A stretch of DNA of 64,000 nucleotides from Amycolatopsis benzoatilytica AK 16/65 (GTDB lineage: Bacteria; Actinomycetota; Actinomycetes; Mycobacteriales; Pseudonocardiaceae), in contig NZ_KB912942.1 in assembly GCF_000383915.1 (NCBI RefSeq), positions 6,134,564-6,198,563 on the forward strand, in the 5' to 3' direction. Shown here in pieces: positions 44,634 to 54,223 of the stretch (position 1 is its first letter; each line of letters starts with the position of its first letter). The position numbers and the translations under genes are program-made. Under the pieces are notes generated by a model. That model was given only the letters and a program-made list of their open reading frames with translations, searched no databases and was not told the DNA's origin.

Positions 44634-45719
44634 CTACTTCGACGGCGGCGCGGACGACGCCGGCGGCTGGGCCGGAGCGGGCGACGCCGGGGCCGCTGGC
44701 GGCTTGTAGGTGTCCATGTCGGTGATCTTCCAAGTGTCGCCCTGCAACTGCGCGTCCACGTGCATCTGCGCGCTCCCGGCCGCGGTCTGCTTGGTGTCCG
44801 TGCGGGTCGAGGTCTGGTCGATGAACAGCATCACCCGAGCCAGGTCGCCGTTCAGCCGGATCACCGCGCTGCGGGTGACCTTGCAGGTCACCACGACCTT
44901 CTGCTCCGGCGCGAACTTCTTCACCTGGCCCATCAGCAGGTTGTAACTGTTGCGGACCTGGTCGGTGGCGAGCAGCTTGTTCGCCGCGTCTTCAGTCTTC
45001 TTGATGTTGTTGTAGTCGTAGGAGAACAGCGATTCGATCGCCTTCGAGACCTGGTCCTTGACCTGCGCGGTCTTCGCCACGTCGAGCAGTGCGCGGTTGC
45101 TCGTCGAGTCGCTGGCCTCGCTGCCCTTGACCTGGAAAATCACCGCGGCCGCGGTCAGCGCCAGGCCGATCACCACCAGCAGGGACACCAGCACCGTGGT
45201 GCGGTTGACGGTAGTCGGCGCCTTGGCCCGGCCGGAGTCCGTTTCGGCGCGCGTCTTCGACTCGGCTTCCTCGACGTCCGCGGGCTTCGCCGTGCCGCTG
45301 TCGCGCTGCTTCCGGCGTGGGCTCGGCCGAGCCGCCTTCTTCTCTGCGGCAACGTCGTCAGCGTCGTCAGAGTAGTCCGATTCGACCTCTTCCACGGCCT
45401 CGCCGGTGATCGCATCGACCTCGGCTGCGTCGGCTGCAGCGGCCTCCGGCTCAGCGAGATCGACGACGGCCTTCGGCGTGTCTTCGCCGGCCGGGGCAGG
45501 CGGCTCCGGCTCGGCCGGGCGAACCAGCCCGCCGCGCGGAATCCGCAGCTCCTGGGTCACCTCGGCCGGATCCGCGTCGGGAAGCGGCCGAGGACGGGGA
45601 CGGGGCTTGGGCGAAGCGGCCGGCGCCTCGTCCGACGGCTTGCGCAGCCCGGCGACCTTCGGCCGGCGGGCCGGGGGCGTGCTGCTGCTGCGCGGTGGCT
45701 GGCGACGGGAGGGGGGCAC
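44634..45719 (-). CDS. Mce-associated membrane protein, long form
   Basis: A 361-aa protein. Residues 1-~165 are a Pro/Ala/Glu-rich, highly charged cytoplasmic tail (PRPRPRPLPDADP, acidic EEVESDYSDDADD). One membrane helix follows (VLVSLLVVIGLALTAAAVIF), then a ~160-residue periplasmic-side domain of the Mce-associated (Mas/Omam) type, with the conserved pattern SYDYNNIKKTEDAANKLL, and a Pro/Ala/Ser tail. Such proteins stabilise Mce complexes in mycobacteria. It is the last gene of the Mce operon. Confidence 0.85.
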   Translation of the reverse strand: MPPSRRQPPRSSSTPPARRPKVAGLRKPSDEAPAASPKPRPRPRPLPDADPAEVTQELRIPRGGLVRPAEPEPPAPAGEDTPKAVVDLAEPEAAAADAAEVDAITGEAVEEVESDYSDDADDVAAEKKAARPSPRRKQRDSGTAKPADVEEAESKTRAETDSGRAKAPTTVNRTTVLVSLLVVIGLALTAAAVIFQVKGSEASDSTSNRALLDVAKTAQVKDQVSKAIESLFSYDYNNIKKTEDAANKLLATDQVRNSYNLLMGQVKKFAPEQKVVVTCKVTRSAVIRLNGDLARVMLFIDQTSTRTDTKQTAAGSAQMHVDAQLQGDTWKITDMDTYKPPAAPASPAPAQPPASSAPPSK

Positions 45720-45744
45720 TGCTGGACTCCGATCTGCGGTGAAG

Positions 45745-46353
45745 CTACTGGCCGGCGGCGACGAGCGGCACCGAGTCGATGCCGGACAGCTTCCAGTCGC
45801 TGCCCACCCGGGTCATCTGGACCTCGAGCCGCAGCACCTTGGTGCCGGTCTTGCCGCCTGCCGTGCTGTTCGTGGTGATCGCGGCCAGGAAGCTGGCTTT
45901 GCCGTCGTGCTCGTTGAGCTCCTCGACCGCGATGTCCTGGACGGTCGTGGTGACCTTGGTCTGCTGATCGGTCAGCGCCTTCTTGTAGGTCGGCTCCGCG
46001 TTGGTGATCTGCTTGGCCATGTCGTCGTTGGACACCTCCTTCACCCGGGTGAAGTAGTCGTCCACGTGCTGGTAGTCGACCTCGGTGTAGGCCAGCACCG
46101 CGGCGGTGCCCTGCTTGACCACGTCGTCGCGCGCGGACGCCAGGTCGCGGTCGCCGTTCATTTCCGCGACCAGCCACAGGATCCCGAAGACGATCGCCAC
46201 CACCAGCGCGGCGAGGGCGAACGCCCCGGCGCCGAACCGCCAGACGCGCGGCGAACCGGGAAGCGTCCACTTCTCGCGCGGCGACTCGTCCGTTGCCGGA
46301 TCGGCGTGGTCGGCGGTCACCTCTTCCTCGGCGACCGCGTGCTCGGCACTCAT
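45745..46353 (-). CDS. Mce-associated membrane protein, short form
   Basis: A 202-aa protein with an acidic N-terminal ~45 residues, one membrane helix (FALAALVVAIVFGILWLVAEM) and a Mas-type extracytoplasmic domain (VLAYTEVDYQHVDDYFTRVKE). It follows mceF by 36 nt and precedes the long Mas gene by 25 nt. Two Mas genes downstream of mceF is the usual mycobacterial operon end. Confidence 0.85.
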   Translation of the reverse strand: MSAEHAVAEEEVTADHADPATDESPREKWTLPGSPRVWRFGAGAFALAALVVAIVFGILWLVAEMNGDRDLASARDDVVKQGTAAVLAYTEVDYQHVDDYFTRVKEVSNDDMAKQITNAEPTYKKALTDQQTKVTTTVQDIAVEELNEHDGKASFLAAITTNSTAGGKTGTKVLRLEVQMTRVGSDWKLSGIDSVPLVAAGQ

Positions 46354-46389
46354 AACACTCCAGAGTAGGTAACGGTCATCAAATCCCGG

Positions 46390-47655
46390 TCAGCCGGCCA
46401 GTCCCAGCAGTGCGCCCATGCTGTTGAGCGACGTGCCGGGGCTGCCGACGATGCCGGGCACCTGCGCGTCCCGCTGCTCCTGCAGCTGCTGCGCGGGCCG
46501 GTTCTGGTTCGCCGCGATGTCCTGCTGCGACGGCTGCACCGGCACGCCGTTGTACGGCGCGTTCTGCGAACCCCGGACGTTGATCGGGCTGCCCTTGGGC
46601 TCGGCGCAGTATGCCTTGTCGTCTGCCGGGCGCGGCGAGGTGTCCGAGCCGGTCCGGTACTGGCTGTAGGGCAGGTAGCCCTTGGTGCACGACGGCGGGT
46701 TGAACAGGTTGAGCACCAGGCCCAGGTGCGCGGTGCCGTCGCCGGGCGCGACCGACGGACCGGCCGCGGCCAGCGCCGGATAGGTCACCAGGCCCTGTTC
46801 GAGGCCGTCAAGCCGGGTCACCGTGAGGTTGGCGGTGGTCAGCAGGTTCGCGGTCAGCGCGCCGAGGCCGGGTCCGGTCTCGTTGAGCACCTGGTTGATC
46901 TGGTCCGCGACCTGCGGGGTGACCCCGATCAGCTTGCGCAGGTCAGGATCGGACTTCTTCAGCGTCCCGCTGAGCTGGTTGAGGCTCTTCGAGAAGGACG
47001 CGAAGTTCGACGCCTCGGCGTTCTGCGTGTCCAGCACCTGGCCGCCGGCCTGCAGCAGCTGCACGGTCTGCGGCAGGTACTGCTGCGCGGTGGCGGTGAA
47101 GCTGCGCGCGGTGTCGAGCAGCTGCTGCAAGTCGCCGCCGGTACCGCGGAACGCGTTGTAGGACTCGTCGACGACCTTGCGCAGCGAATCGGTCGGCACC
47201 GACGCGGACAGCGAGTCGAGGTCGCCGAGCAGCCGGTCGGTGGAGACCGGGGTGCTGGTCCGCGCGGCCGGGATCACCGAGCTGCTGGTCAGGTACGGGC
47301 CCTGGTCCTTCTTCGGCCGCAGGTCCACATACTGCTCGCCGACCGCGGACCGGTTGGCGACGACCGCGTCCAGGTCGGCGGGCACCCGCGGGGCCGACGG
47401 GTCGATGTTCAGATCGGCTTCGAGTCCGCTCTGGGTCAGCCGCAGCTGCCCGACCCGGCCGATGTTGAACCCGCGGTAGGTGACCTCGGCGTTGGTGAAG
47501 ATCCCGCCCGACTCGTTGAGCTGCAGCTTCACCGTGTACCCGCTGCTGCCGAAGACCTGGCCGAGACCGGCGAACCGGATCAGCGCGTACACGATCGCCG
47601 CGATCGAGATGATCGCGAACACGACCAGCTGGATTTTCGTCCTGCGCAGCAACAT
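46390..47655 (-). CDS. mceF: Mce family protein MceF
   Basis: A 421-aa Mce substrate-binding or tunnel subunit anchored by an N-terminal helix (LVVFAIISIAAIVYALIRF). The MCE domain begins GYTVKLQLNESGGIFTNAEVTYRGFNIGRVG. A helical region and a Pro/Gln-rich C-terminus follow. The start is the sixth in the mceA-F series, and its ATG overlaps the mceE stop by one base. Confidence 0.9.
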   Translation of the reverse strand: MLLRRTKIQLVVFAIISIAAIVYALIRFAGLGQVFGSSGYTVKLQLNESGGIFTNAEVTYRGFNIGRVGQLRLTQSGLEADLNIDPSAPRVPADLDAVVANRSAVGEQYVDLRPKKDQGPYLTSSSVIPAARTSTPVSTDRLLGDLDSLSASVPTDSLRKVVDESYNAFRGTGGDLQQLLDTARSFTATAQQYLPQTVQLLQAGGQVLDTQNAEASNFASFSKSLNQLSGTLKKSDPDLRKLIGVTPQVADQINQVLNETGPGLGALTANLLTTANLTVTRLDGLEQGLVTYPALAAAGPSVAPGDGTAHLGLVLNLFNPPSCTKGYLPYSQYRTGSDTSPRPADDKAYCAEPKGSPINVRGSQNAPYNGVPVQPSQQDIAANQNRPAQQLQEQRDAQVPGIVGSPGTSLNSMGALLGLAG

Positions 47656-48869
47656 CAGCCAGCACCTCCGGAAAGCACGCCGAACAGGCCGGCCAGTCCG
47701 CCCTGCGACGGCTGCCCGCCGGTCGAGGCGGGCCCTTGCTGCTGCCCCTGCCCGGCGCCTGGGATGGGCAACGGAGGCGGCTGGTTGGACGGGGTACCCG
47801 GGACGCCGCCGGTCAGGCCGGGCAGCGGAACCACGCCGTTCAACGGGTTGTTCCGGCTGCGGCCCAGGTTGTCGGTGATGTCCTTCAGATTCAGGTCCAC
47901 CTTGGCGAACAGGTTGAAGTAGTCGCCCTTGACGTCGTTGTACGCCTGGTCGGTGAACGGGTAGGTGAGCAGGATTTCCAGCGCCTTCGGCAGGTCGCTG
48001 CCCGCCTCGCCGAGCTTCTGCAGCGTCGGCGTGAGCGACTTCAGATCCGCCACCAGGTCCGCCTTGCTCCGGTTCACCGTGTCGGTCGCGACGCCGGACA
48101 GGTTGTTCAACGCGTTCAGCATGGTCACCAGCTGGCCGCGCTGCTGTTCCAGCACGCCGAGCCCGGGCCCGAGGTTGTCGACCGCGCCGACCAGCTTGTC
48201 CTTCTGGTCGCGCAGCGTCATGGACAACCGGTCAAGCCCGTCCAGCGCGCGGGTGATGTTCGCGGACTGCTGGTCCAGGTTGGTCACCAGCTCGTTCGCG
48301 TTGTTGAGCAGCGCCTTGATGTCCGGCTCCCGGCCGGAGGTGGCGTTGTTCAGCTCCTTGGTGATGGTGTTCAGCTGGTCCACGCCGCCGCCGTTGAGCA
48401 GCAGCGACAGCGCACCGAGCACTTCCTCCACCTGCACGTCCCGGCCGGTGCGGGCGAGCGGGATGGTGGCCCCGCTCTGCAGCTGGCCGGTGGCCTCGTT
48501 CCCGCCCGGCGAGGCCAGGTCCACGTACTTCTCGCCGAGCAGGCTCGACTGCTTCACGTTGGCCAGCGCGTTGGCGGGCAGCTTGACGTCGCCGTTGACC
48601 TCCACGGTCACCTCGGCGTGCCAGCCGTCCGGGGTCAGCCCGACCGACGTGACCCGCCCGACCGGGACCTCGTTGACCTTCACGCCGGACTGCGGGACCA
48701 GGTCGAGCACGTCCTTGAACTGGATCTTCACCGTGTACGGGTGGCTGCCCAGATCGGCCCCGCCAGGCAGCGGGAGGTCGTAGACGCCGGAGAACCCGCA
48801 GCCGCTGAGCACCAGCGCGGACGCGGTGACCAGGGCGCCGGCCGCGGCGAACCTCGTAAGTCGCTTCAC
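47655..48869 (-). CDS. mceE: Mce family lipoprotein MceE
   Basis: The only lipoprotein of the six Mce subunits. GTG 48869 has GGAG six bases upstream and gives a lipoprotein signal with lipobox LSGC (Cys24). The MCE domain begins YTVKIQFKDVLDLVPQSGVKVNEVPVGRVTSVG. About 404 aa with a Pro/Gln/Gly-rich C-terminus. A GTG at 48881 is an alternative start. Confidence 0.9.
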   Translation of the reverse strand: MKRLTRFAAAGALVTASALVLSGCGFSGVYDLPLPGGADLGSHPYTVKIQFKDVLDLVPQSGVKVNEVPVGRVTSVGLTPDGWHAEVTVEVNGDVKLPANALANVKQSSLLGEKYVDLASPGGNEATGQLQSGATIPLARTGRDVQVEEVLGALSLLLNGGGVDQLNTITKELNNATSGREPDIKALLNNANELVTNLDQQSANITRALDGLDRLSMTLRDQKDKLVGAVDNLGPGLGVLEQQRGQLVTMLNALNNLSGVATDTVNRSKADLVADLKSLTPTLQKLGEAGSDLPKALEILLTYPFTDQAYNDVKGDYFNLFAKVDLNLKDITDNLGRSRNNPLNGVVPLPGLTGGVPGTPSNQPPPLPIPGAGQGQQQGPASTGGQPSQGGLAGLFGVLSGGAG

Positions 48870-48870
48870 G

Positions 48871-50052
48871 TCAGCTCCCACTCGTCCCGTAGACCTGGCC
48901 CTGCAGCGGAAGCGGCAGCGGCGGCAGCTGGCCGTTCTGCATGGACTGGATCACCTGCGCGGTCGAGGGCAGCGGCACCACGCCGTCGACCACCTTCGCG
49001 ATGCCGTCGCAGGCGTTGCCGAGCAGCTGCTTGGTCACCGAGGTCTGCTTGAGCAGATTGCAGACCATCACCAGCGGCGGGGCGGTCAGCTCGTTGAGGT
49101 TCGGCCGCGTGTCGAGCGTGCCGGACGAGCCGTTGTAGACCCCGACGATGTTGGACAGCGCGACCGGCGCGACGTCCAGGATCTCGGCGAGCGAACTGCG
49201 CTGGTCCACCAGCACCTTGGTGACACTCGCCAGCTTGTCCACATTGGACTTCAACCGGCCGCGGTTGCGCTCGATGAAGCCCTGCACCGACTGCAGCGTG
49301 GTGCTCAGCTGCTGCACGGTGGCGGCGAGGTTGTCCCGCTCCCCGGCCAGGAACCCGCTCACATCGGCGAGCTGGCTCTCGAACTGGCGCACCTGCCCGT
49401 CGCTGTCGGCCAGCGTCTGGGAGAACTTGCCGAGGTTCTGCACGGTCTGGAACAGGTCGTCCTTGTTGCCGGCCAGCGTCCCGGACGCCTGGCCGAGCTT
49501 GGTGATCGTGTCGTGCAGCGCCTGGCCGTTGCCGTCCAGGTTGTTCGCCGCGGTGTTCAGCAGGTCCGACAGCGAACCGTTCTTGTTGGCCCCGTTCGGG
49601 CCGAGCGTCTCGCTGACCCTCGCCAGGCTGGCGGCGAGCTGGTCGACCTCCAGCGGCACCTCGGTGCGGTCCAGTCCGATGGTCGCGCCGTCGGAGATCC
49701 GCGGACCGCCGGTGTAGGCCGGAGCGAGCTGGATGTAGCGGTCGCTGACCAGCGACGGCGCCACGATGACCGCCTTGGCGTCGGCGGGTACCGGCACCGA
49801 ACGGTCGTATTCGAAGTCGACCCGGACCTGGTTGCCCATCGGCTGGATCTTGGTCACGGTGCCCATGTCCACGCCGAGCATCCGGACGCTGTTGCCCTCG
49901 TAGAGGCCGACCGCGCCGGTGAAGTACGCGGTCAGGTGATTGCGCCCGGCGTCCTTGAGCGTCCACCACAGCCCGCCCGCGACCACCAGCGCGAGAACGA
50001 TCGCGATGGTGGCGCCGCGGGCGAGCGACTGGCCGAAGCGGGTGTTCGTCAT
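48871..50052 (-). CDS. mceD: Mce family protein MceD
   Basis: A 393-aa protein with an N-terminal membrane helix (ATIAIVLALVVAGGLWWTL). The MCE domain has GNSVRMLGVDMGTVTKIQPMGNQVRV. Long amphipathic helices and a short Pro-rich end follow. The ATG at 50052 overlaps the mceC stop (ATGA). A longer open frame upstream lies inside mceC and is not used. Confidence 0.9.
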   Translation of the reverse strand: MTNTRFGQSLARGATIAIVLALVVAGGLWWTLKDAGRNHLTAYFTGAVGLYEGNSVRMLGVDMGTVTKIQPMGNQVRVDFEYDRSVPVPADAKAVIVAPSLVSDRYIQLAPAYTGGPRISDGATIGLDRTEVPLEVDQLAASLARVSETLGPNGANKNGSLSDLLNTAANNLDGNGQALHDTITKLGQASGTLAGNKDDLFQTVQNLGKFSQTLADSDGQVRQFESQLADVSGFLAGERDNLAATVQQLSTTLQSVQGFIERNRGRLKSNVDKLASVTKVLVDQRSSLAEILDVAPVALSNIVGVYNGSSGTLDTRPNLNELTAPPLVMVCNLLKQTSVTKQLLGNACDGIAKVVDGVVPLPSTAQVIQSMQNGQLPPLPLPLQGQVYGTSGS

Positions 50053-51035
50053 TTGGAGTTGCACCCCTCCGGGTTGAGCGGGCCGACCGAGGGGAGCACC
50101 AGGCCGCAGATGTAGTTGTCGAACCAGTGCCCGGTGCCGATCGTGTTGTTGAAGACCCGGATGAACGGGGCGAACTTCTGGATGCCCTGGGCCAGCGAGT
50201 CCTGGTTGCGCTGCAGCATCGAGGTCAGCTGGTCGAGCTGGGTGAGCACCGGGGTCAGCTGCTTGTCGTTGTCGTCGACCAGGCCCTGCAGCTGCGTCGA
50301 CAGCTGCTTGGAGCCGTCGAGCAGGGTGCGGATCGCGGTCTCCCGCTTGCCGATCTCGTCCAGCAGCTGGTTGCCGTCGGTGAGCAGCTTCTGCACCTCG
50401 GCGTCGCGATCGACCAGCGTCTGCGACACCGAACGGGTGTTGGCCAGCAGGTTCGACAGCTGCGAATCGCGCTTGGCGATCGTCTCGGACAGCTTCGACA
50501 GCCCGGACAGCGCGCCCTTCACGTCCTGCGGAGTGTTCGAGAACGTCTGGGTGATCGTCTCGAAACTCTTCGACAGCTGGTTCGTGTCGATCTGGTCGAC
50601 CGTCTGGGACAGCCCGCGGAACGCGTCGAGCACGTCGTAGGGCGACATCGTCCGGTCCCGCGGGATCGGGTTGCCCGGGTCGAGATTGCCGTTGCCCTGC
50701 GGGTCCAGCGACAGGTACTTCTGCCCCAGCAGCGTCTTGATCTTGATCGCGGCCGAGGTCTTGTCGCCCATCCAGGCGTCCTTGACCTTGAACGACACCT
50801 TGACCGACGCGCCGTCGAGCTTGATGTCGGACACCTTGCCGACCTTCACGCCGGCGATCCGCACGTCGTTGTCCTTCTGCAGCCCGGCCGCTTCGGAGAA
50901 CTCCGCGCTGTAGGTGGTGCCGCCGCCGATCACCGGCAGGTCCTCGGAGTTCATCGCGGCGACGAGACCGAGCACGATCACCGCGATGCCGACGAGCGCG
51001 ATCGGGACCGGGTTCCGTTTCTGGAAGGACTTCAT
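50049..51035 (-). CDS. mceC: Mce family protein MceC
   Basis: A 328-aa protein with an N-terminal helix (PIALVGIAVIVLGLVAAM) and an MCE domain (TYSAEFSEAAGLQKDNDVRIAGVKVGKVSDIKL). It ends CNSK, with Cys residues in the C-terminal segment (DNYICGLVLPSVGPLNPEGC) as in other MceC proteins. The ATG overlaps the mceB stop (ATGA). Confidence 0.9.
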   Translation of the reverse strand: MKSFQKRNPVPIALVGIAVIVLGLVAAMNSEDLPVIGGGTTYSAEFSEAAGLQKDNDVRIAGVKVGKVSDIKLDGASVKVSFKVKDAWMGDKTSAAIKIKTLLGQKYLSLDPQGNGNLDPGNPIPRDRTMSPYDVLDAFRGLSQTVDQIDTNQLSKSFETITQTFSNTPQDVKGALSGLSKLSETIAKRDSQLSNLLANTRSVSQTLVDRDAEVQKLLTDGNQLLDEIGKRETAIRTLLDGSKQLSTQLQGLVDDNDKQLTPVLTQLDQLTSMLQRNQDSLAQGIQKFAPFIRVFNNTIGTGHWFDNYICGLVLPSVGPLNPEGCNSK

Positions 51036-52060
51036 GGCTTGCACCTGTCCCGGTTCGTCGGCTGCAGCGTGAACGGGATGTTCGGCAGCAGCGGCGGCGC
51101 GCCGATGACACCGGTCGTCTCGCACGCGTAGAAGTTGAACCACGAGCCGTAGTCGGCGGTGCGGGTGAGCGCACTGACCTTCTTCGGCAGGAACTGCAAG
51201 AAGTGCTCCACGATCGGCTCGTTCTGGTTCAGGTTCGTGGTGAGCTTGCCCAGCGCGGCGATGTCGTCCTTCAGCGGGGCCCGCGCGTCGGTCAGCAGAC
51301 CGGCGGTGGTGGTGGCGAGGTTGCCGAGGCCCTCGATCGCGTCGCCGATCGGCTTGCGGTCCGCGGACAGGCCGGACACCAGCTGCTGCAGCTTGACGAT
51401 GAGGTCGTTCAGCTGCGGCGTGTGCTGGTTCACGGTGTCCAGCACCGAGTTGAGGTTGTCGATGACCTCGCCGATCACCTTGTCCTTGTTGGCGATCGTG
51501 GTGGTCAGCGACGCGGTGTGGGACAGCAGGCTTTCCACCGTGCCGCCCTCGCCCTGCAGGACCTGGATGACCTCGTAGGACAGCTTGTTCACGTCACTCG
51601 GGTTGAGCGCGGTGAACAGCGGCTTGAAGCCGTTGAACAGCTCGGTCAGGTCCAGCGCGGGCGTGGTGCGCTCAAGCGGGATGGTGCCGCCGGCCGGCAG
51701 CGTCGCGCCGCTGGTGTCGGCGCCCTCGCCGAGCGAGACGTAGCGCTGGCCGACCAGGTTGCGGAACTTGATCTGCGCGGTGACACCCGCGGGCAGCTTG
51801 CGCCCGGCGTCCACCTCGAAGTCCACCTGCGCCTGGCGCTTGTCGACGATCTTCACATCCTTGACCTGGCCGACCCGGACGCCGGCGATGCGCACGTCGT
51901 CGTTCGGCAGCAGCAGCGTCGCGTCCGTGAACCGCGCCGAGTAACTGCTCGTGCTGGTGGTGTTGATGTTCGCGATGCTGATCCCGAGCACCGTGGTGAA
52001 CAGCACGGTGACCACCACGAAGATCATCAGCTTGATCAGCGGTGCGGCGAGTCCCCTCAT
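51032..52060 (-). CDS. mceB: Mce family protein MceB
   Basis: A 342-aa protein. The N-terminal helix is IKLMIFVVVTVLFTTVLGISI and the MCE domain is SYSARFTDATLLLPNDDVRIAGVRVGQVKDVKI. A conserved Trp-Phe-Asn-Phe-Tyr-Ala-Cys segment (SWFNFYACETTG) near the C-terminus matches Mce subunits that pair with MceC. The ATG overlaps the mceA stop by four bases. Confidence 0.9.
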   Translation of the reverse strand: MRGLAAPLIKLMIFVVVTVLFTTVLGISIANINTTSTSSYSARFTDATLLLPNDDVRIAGVRVGQVKDVKIVDKRQAQVDFEVDAGRKLPAGVTAQIKFRNLVGQRYVSLGEGADTSGATLPAGGTIPLERTTPALDLTELFNGFKPLFTALNPSDVNKLSYEVIQVLQGEGGTVESLLSHTASLTTTIANKDKVIGEVIDNLNSVLDTVNQHTPQLNDLIVKLQQLVSGLSADRKPIGDAIEGLGNLATTTAGLLTDARAPLKDDIAALGKLTTNLNQNEPIVEHFLQFLPKKVSALTRTADYGSWFNFYACETTGVIGAPPLLPNIPFTLQPTNRDRCKP

Positions 52061-53388
52061 TTGACGGTCACCTCCGCACCTCGGTAGAGCGGGCCGACGA
52101 GCAGCGAGCCCCAGCCCGGGAACTGGTTCTGGTCGATGCCCAGCTGCGGGCTGACCAGCTCGGCCAGGAAGTCGTTCTCGGCGGGCGTGTTCACCGGGTT
52201 GCCGCCGGAGGCGCCGCCGCCGTTGAAGCCGCCCGCGTCCGCGGTGAAGTTGGCCGGGTTCAGGCCCTGGCCGGACGACTTCGGCGGGTTCGAGTGGTTG
52301 GCGCCGTCCTTGTACGGGCCGTCCGGCGGGTCCTGCGGGAACGGATCCGGCAACTGCTTGAGGTCATAGCAGCGCGGACCGCGCTTGTCCTCGAACCGCG
52401 GCTCCTCGCCCGGCTTGTACGGCCCGCGGTTGACCACCACCTCGATGGTGGCGTTCAGGCCGGGCTTGCCGTTGTACTTGCCCAGCGCGGTGTCCACGAC
52501 CGGCACCAGCTTCGCCATCTGCCCGATCACGCACGGGTACTCCGGCGCGTATTTGGCGAGCAGTTCGGCGGTCGGCCGCGCGGTCTTGGCGAGGCTGATG
52601 ATGTTCTGCGAGTTCGCTTCCAGGAACGACTGCAGGTTCTGCGACGCCCCGGTCAAGCTGGTGTAGAGGTTCGACAGGTTCTTCTGCTGGTCCACCACCG
52701 TGCGGGTGGTCGTGCTCAGGTTGTCCAGGCTCTGCACCAGATCCGGGGCCGAGTTGCTGAGGTGGTCGGAGAACTCCGCGAGCGCCTGCAGGTTGTGCTG
52801 CAGTTCCGGCTCGTGCGGGTTCAGCTCGCCGATGTACTGGCCCAGCTGCGACAGGGTCTCGCCGAGCGGCTTGCCGCGGCCCTGCAGCGCGGTGGAGATC
52901 GCGGTGAGCGTGCTGGACAGCTTCTGCGGCTGCACTGCCTGCAGCACCGGCATCAGGTGCTCCAGCGCCTGCTCCAGCTCGACCGCGCTCGAAGTGCGGT
53001 CCTGCGGGATCACGTCGCCCTGGGAAAGCGTCTTCGACGACGGGTCCGACGGAATCTGCAGCGACACATAGCGTTCCCCGAACAACGTCTTCGGCAGGAA
53101 TCGCGCGGAGACGTTCTCCGGAATCATCTTCACCGACTCCGGGTCCATCGAAAGGGTCAGCTCGGCGCCGTTCTCCGTCGCCTTGATGTCCTGGACCGAC
53201 CCGACGATGAGCCCGCGCACTTTCACGTCGGACTGCTTCAGCAACTGGTTTCCGATCGTGCTCGCGTCGAGCTTCACGGTGACGTACTTGCTGAACGACT
53301 TGTTGTACATGGCGATGCTGAGCGCGATTCCGCCGACGAGCACCGCCACCAGCAGCAGGCCAAGCAACCTGCGCCGCAGTGTGGTCAT
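52057..53388 (-). CDS. mceA: Mce family protein MceA
   Basis: The first Mce subunit, 443 aa. ATG 53388 gives MTTLRRRLLGLLLVAVLVGGIALSI as the anchor. The MCE domain is VTVKLDASTIGNQLLKQSDVKVRGLIVGSVQDIKA. The C-terminus is Gly/Asn/Pro-rich. The start overlaps the yrbEB stop (ATGA). The set of six forms the trans-periplasmic lipid shuttle of Mce importers; the substrate cannot be read from the sequence. Confidence 0.9.
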   Translation of the reverse strand: MTTLRRRLLGLLLVAVLVGGIALSIAMYNKSFSKYVTVKLDASTIGNQLLKQSDVKVRGLIVGSVQDIKATENGAELTLSMDPESVKMIPENVSARFLPKTLFGERYVSLQIPSDPSSKTLSQGDVIPQDRTSSAVELEQALEHLMPVLQAVQPQKLSSTLTAISTALQGRGKPLGETLSQLGQYIGELNPHEPELQHNLQALAEFSDHLSNSAPDLVQSLDNLSTTTRTVVDQQKNLSNLYTSLTGASQNLQSFLEANSQNIISLAKTARPTAELLAKYAPEYPCVIGQMAKLVPVVDTALGKYNGKPGLNATIEVVVNRGPYKPGEEPRFEDKRGPRCYDLKQLPDPFPQDPPDGPYKDGANHSNPPKSSGQGLNPANFTADAGGFNGGGASGGNPVNTPAENDFLAELVSPQLGIDQNQFPGWGSLLVGPLYRGAEVTVK

Positions 53389-54221
53389 CCCGCAATCCTC
53401 ACCGTGACGTCGGTTCCCCAGATGGCGAAACCGATGAAGAAGTTCACGACCGAAACCGTGACGATGGAAAGCCGTACCGCGCGGCCGACGGCCACGCCCA
53501 CCCCGGCCGGCCCACCCGAGGCCCGGTAGCCGAAGTAGCAGTGCGAAAGAATGATCAGGACGCTGAATATCAGCACCTTGATGAACGAATAGAGCACGTC
53601 TTGCGGTGGTAGGAACAGGTCGAAGTAATGGTCGTAGGTACCCGCGGACTGTCCGTAGATATAGATAACGACCAGTCGCGACGCGAGGTACGAGCTGAGC
53701 AGGCCGATCACGTACAGCGGGATGACGGCCACGAAGCCGGCGATGATCCGGGTCGTCACCAGGTACGGCAGGCTGGGCACGCCCATCACTTCGAGCGCGT
53801 CGATCTCCTCGGAGATCCGCATCGCGCCGAGCTGCGCGGTGAAACCGGCGCCGACCGTCGCGGACAGCGCCAGCCCGGCCACCAGCGGCGCGATCTCGCG
53901 AGTGTTGAAGAACGCGGTCAGGAATCCGGTGAACGCCGAGGTGCCGATGGAGTTCAGAGCGGAGTAGCCCTGCAGGCCGACCAGCACACCGGTGAACAGC
54001 GTCAGGCCGACCATCACGCCGACCGTGCCGCCGATGACCGCGAGCGAGCCGGAGCCGAAGCTCACCTCGGCCAGCAGTCGCAGCACTTCTTTCGTGTAGC
54101 GGCGCAGCGTGCGCGGCGTCCACAGCAATGCCCGGCCGTAGAACGACATCTGGTCGCCGAGCGTGTCCAGGGTCTCCAGCGGCCGGTTGGCGATCCGCTT
54201 CGCCCCCGCGAGGAACGTCAT
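53385..54221 (-). CDS. yrbEB: Mce-type ABC permease YrbEB
   Basis: A 278-aa MlaE/YrbE family permease with five to six hydrophobic helices. Motifs are GTVGVMVGLTLFTG, ISEEIDALEVMGVPSLPYLVTTRIIAG (coupling EIDALEVMG signature) and SHCYFGYRASGGPAGVGVAVGRAVR. Start ATG 54221. It is 2 nt downstream of yrbEA. The two YrbE proteins are expected to form the heterodimeric permease. Confidence 0.92.
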   Translation of the reverse strand: MTFLAGAKRIANRPLETLDTLGDQMSFYGRALLWTPRTLRRYTKEVLRLLAEVSFGSGSLAVIGGTVGVMVGLTLFTGVLVGLQGYSALNSIGTSAFTGFLTAFFNTREIAPLVAGLALSATVGAGFTAQLGAMRISEEIDALEVMGVPSLPYLVTTRIIAGFVAVIPLYVIGLLSSYLASRLVVIYIYGQSAGTYDHYFDLFLPPQDVLYSFIKVLIFSVLIILSHCYFGYRASGGPAGVGVAVGRAVRLSIVTVSVVNFFIGFAIWGTDVTVRIAG

Positions 54222-54223
54222 GG

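Noticed and set aside
50053..51174. Fusion of mceC and mceD (long open frame 48871-51174)
   Set aside because: The upstream part is an out-of-frame reading of mceC. MceD has its own ATG at 50052 and membrane anchor.
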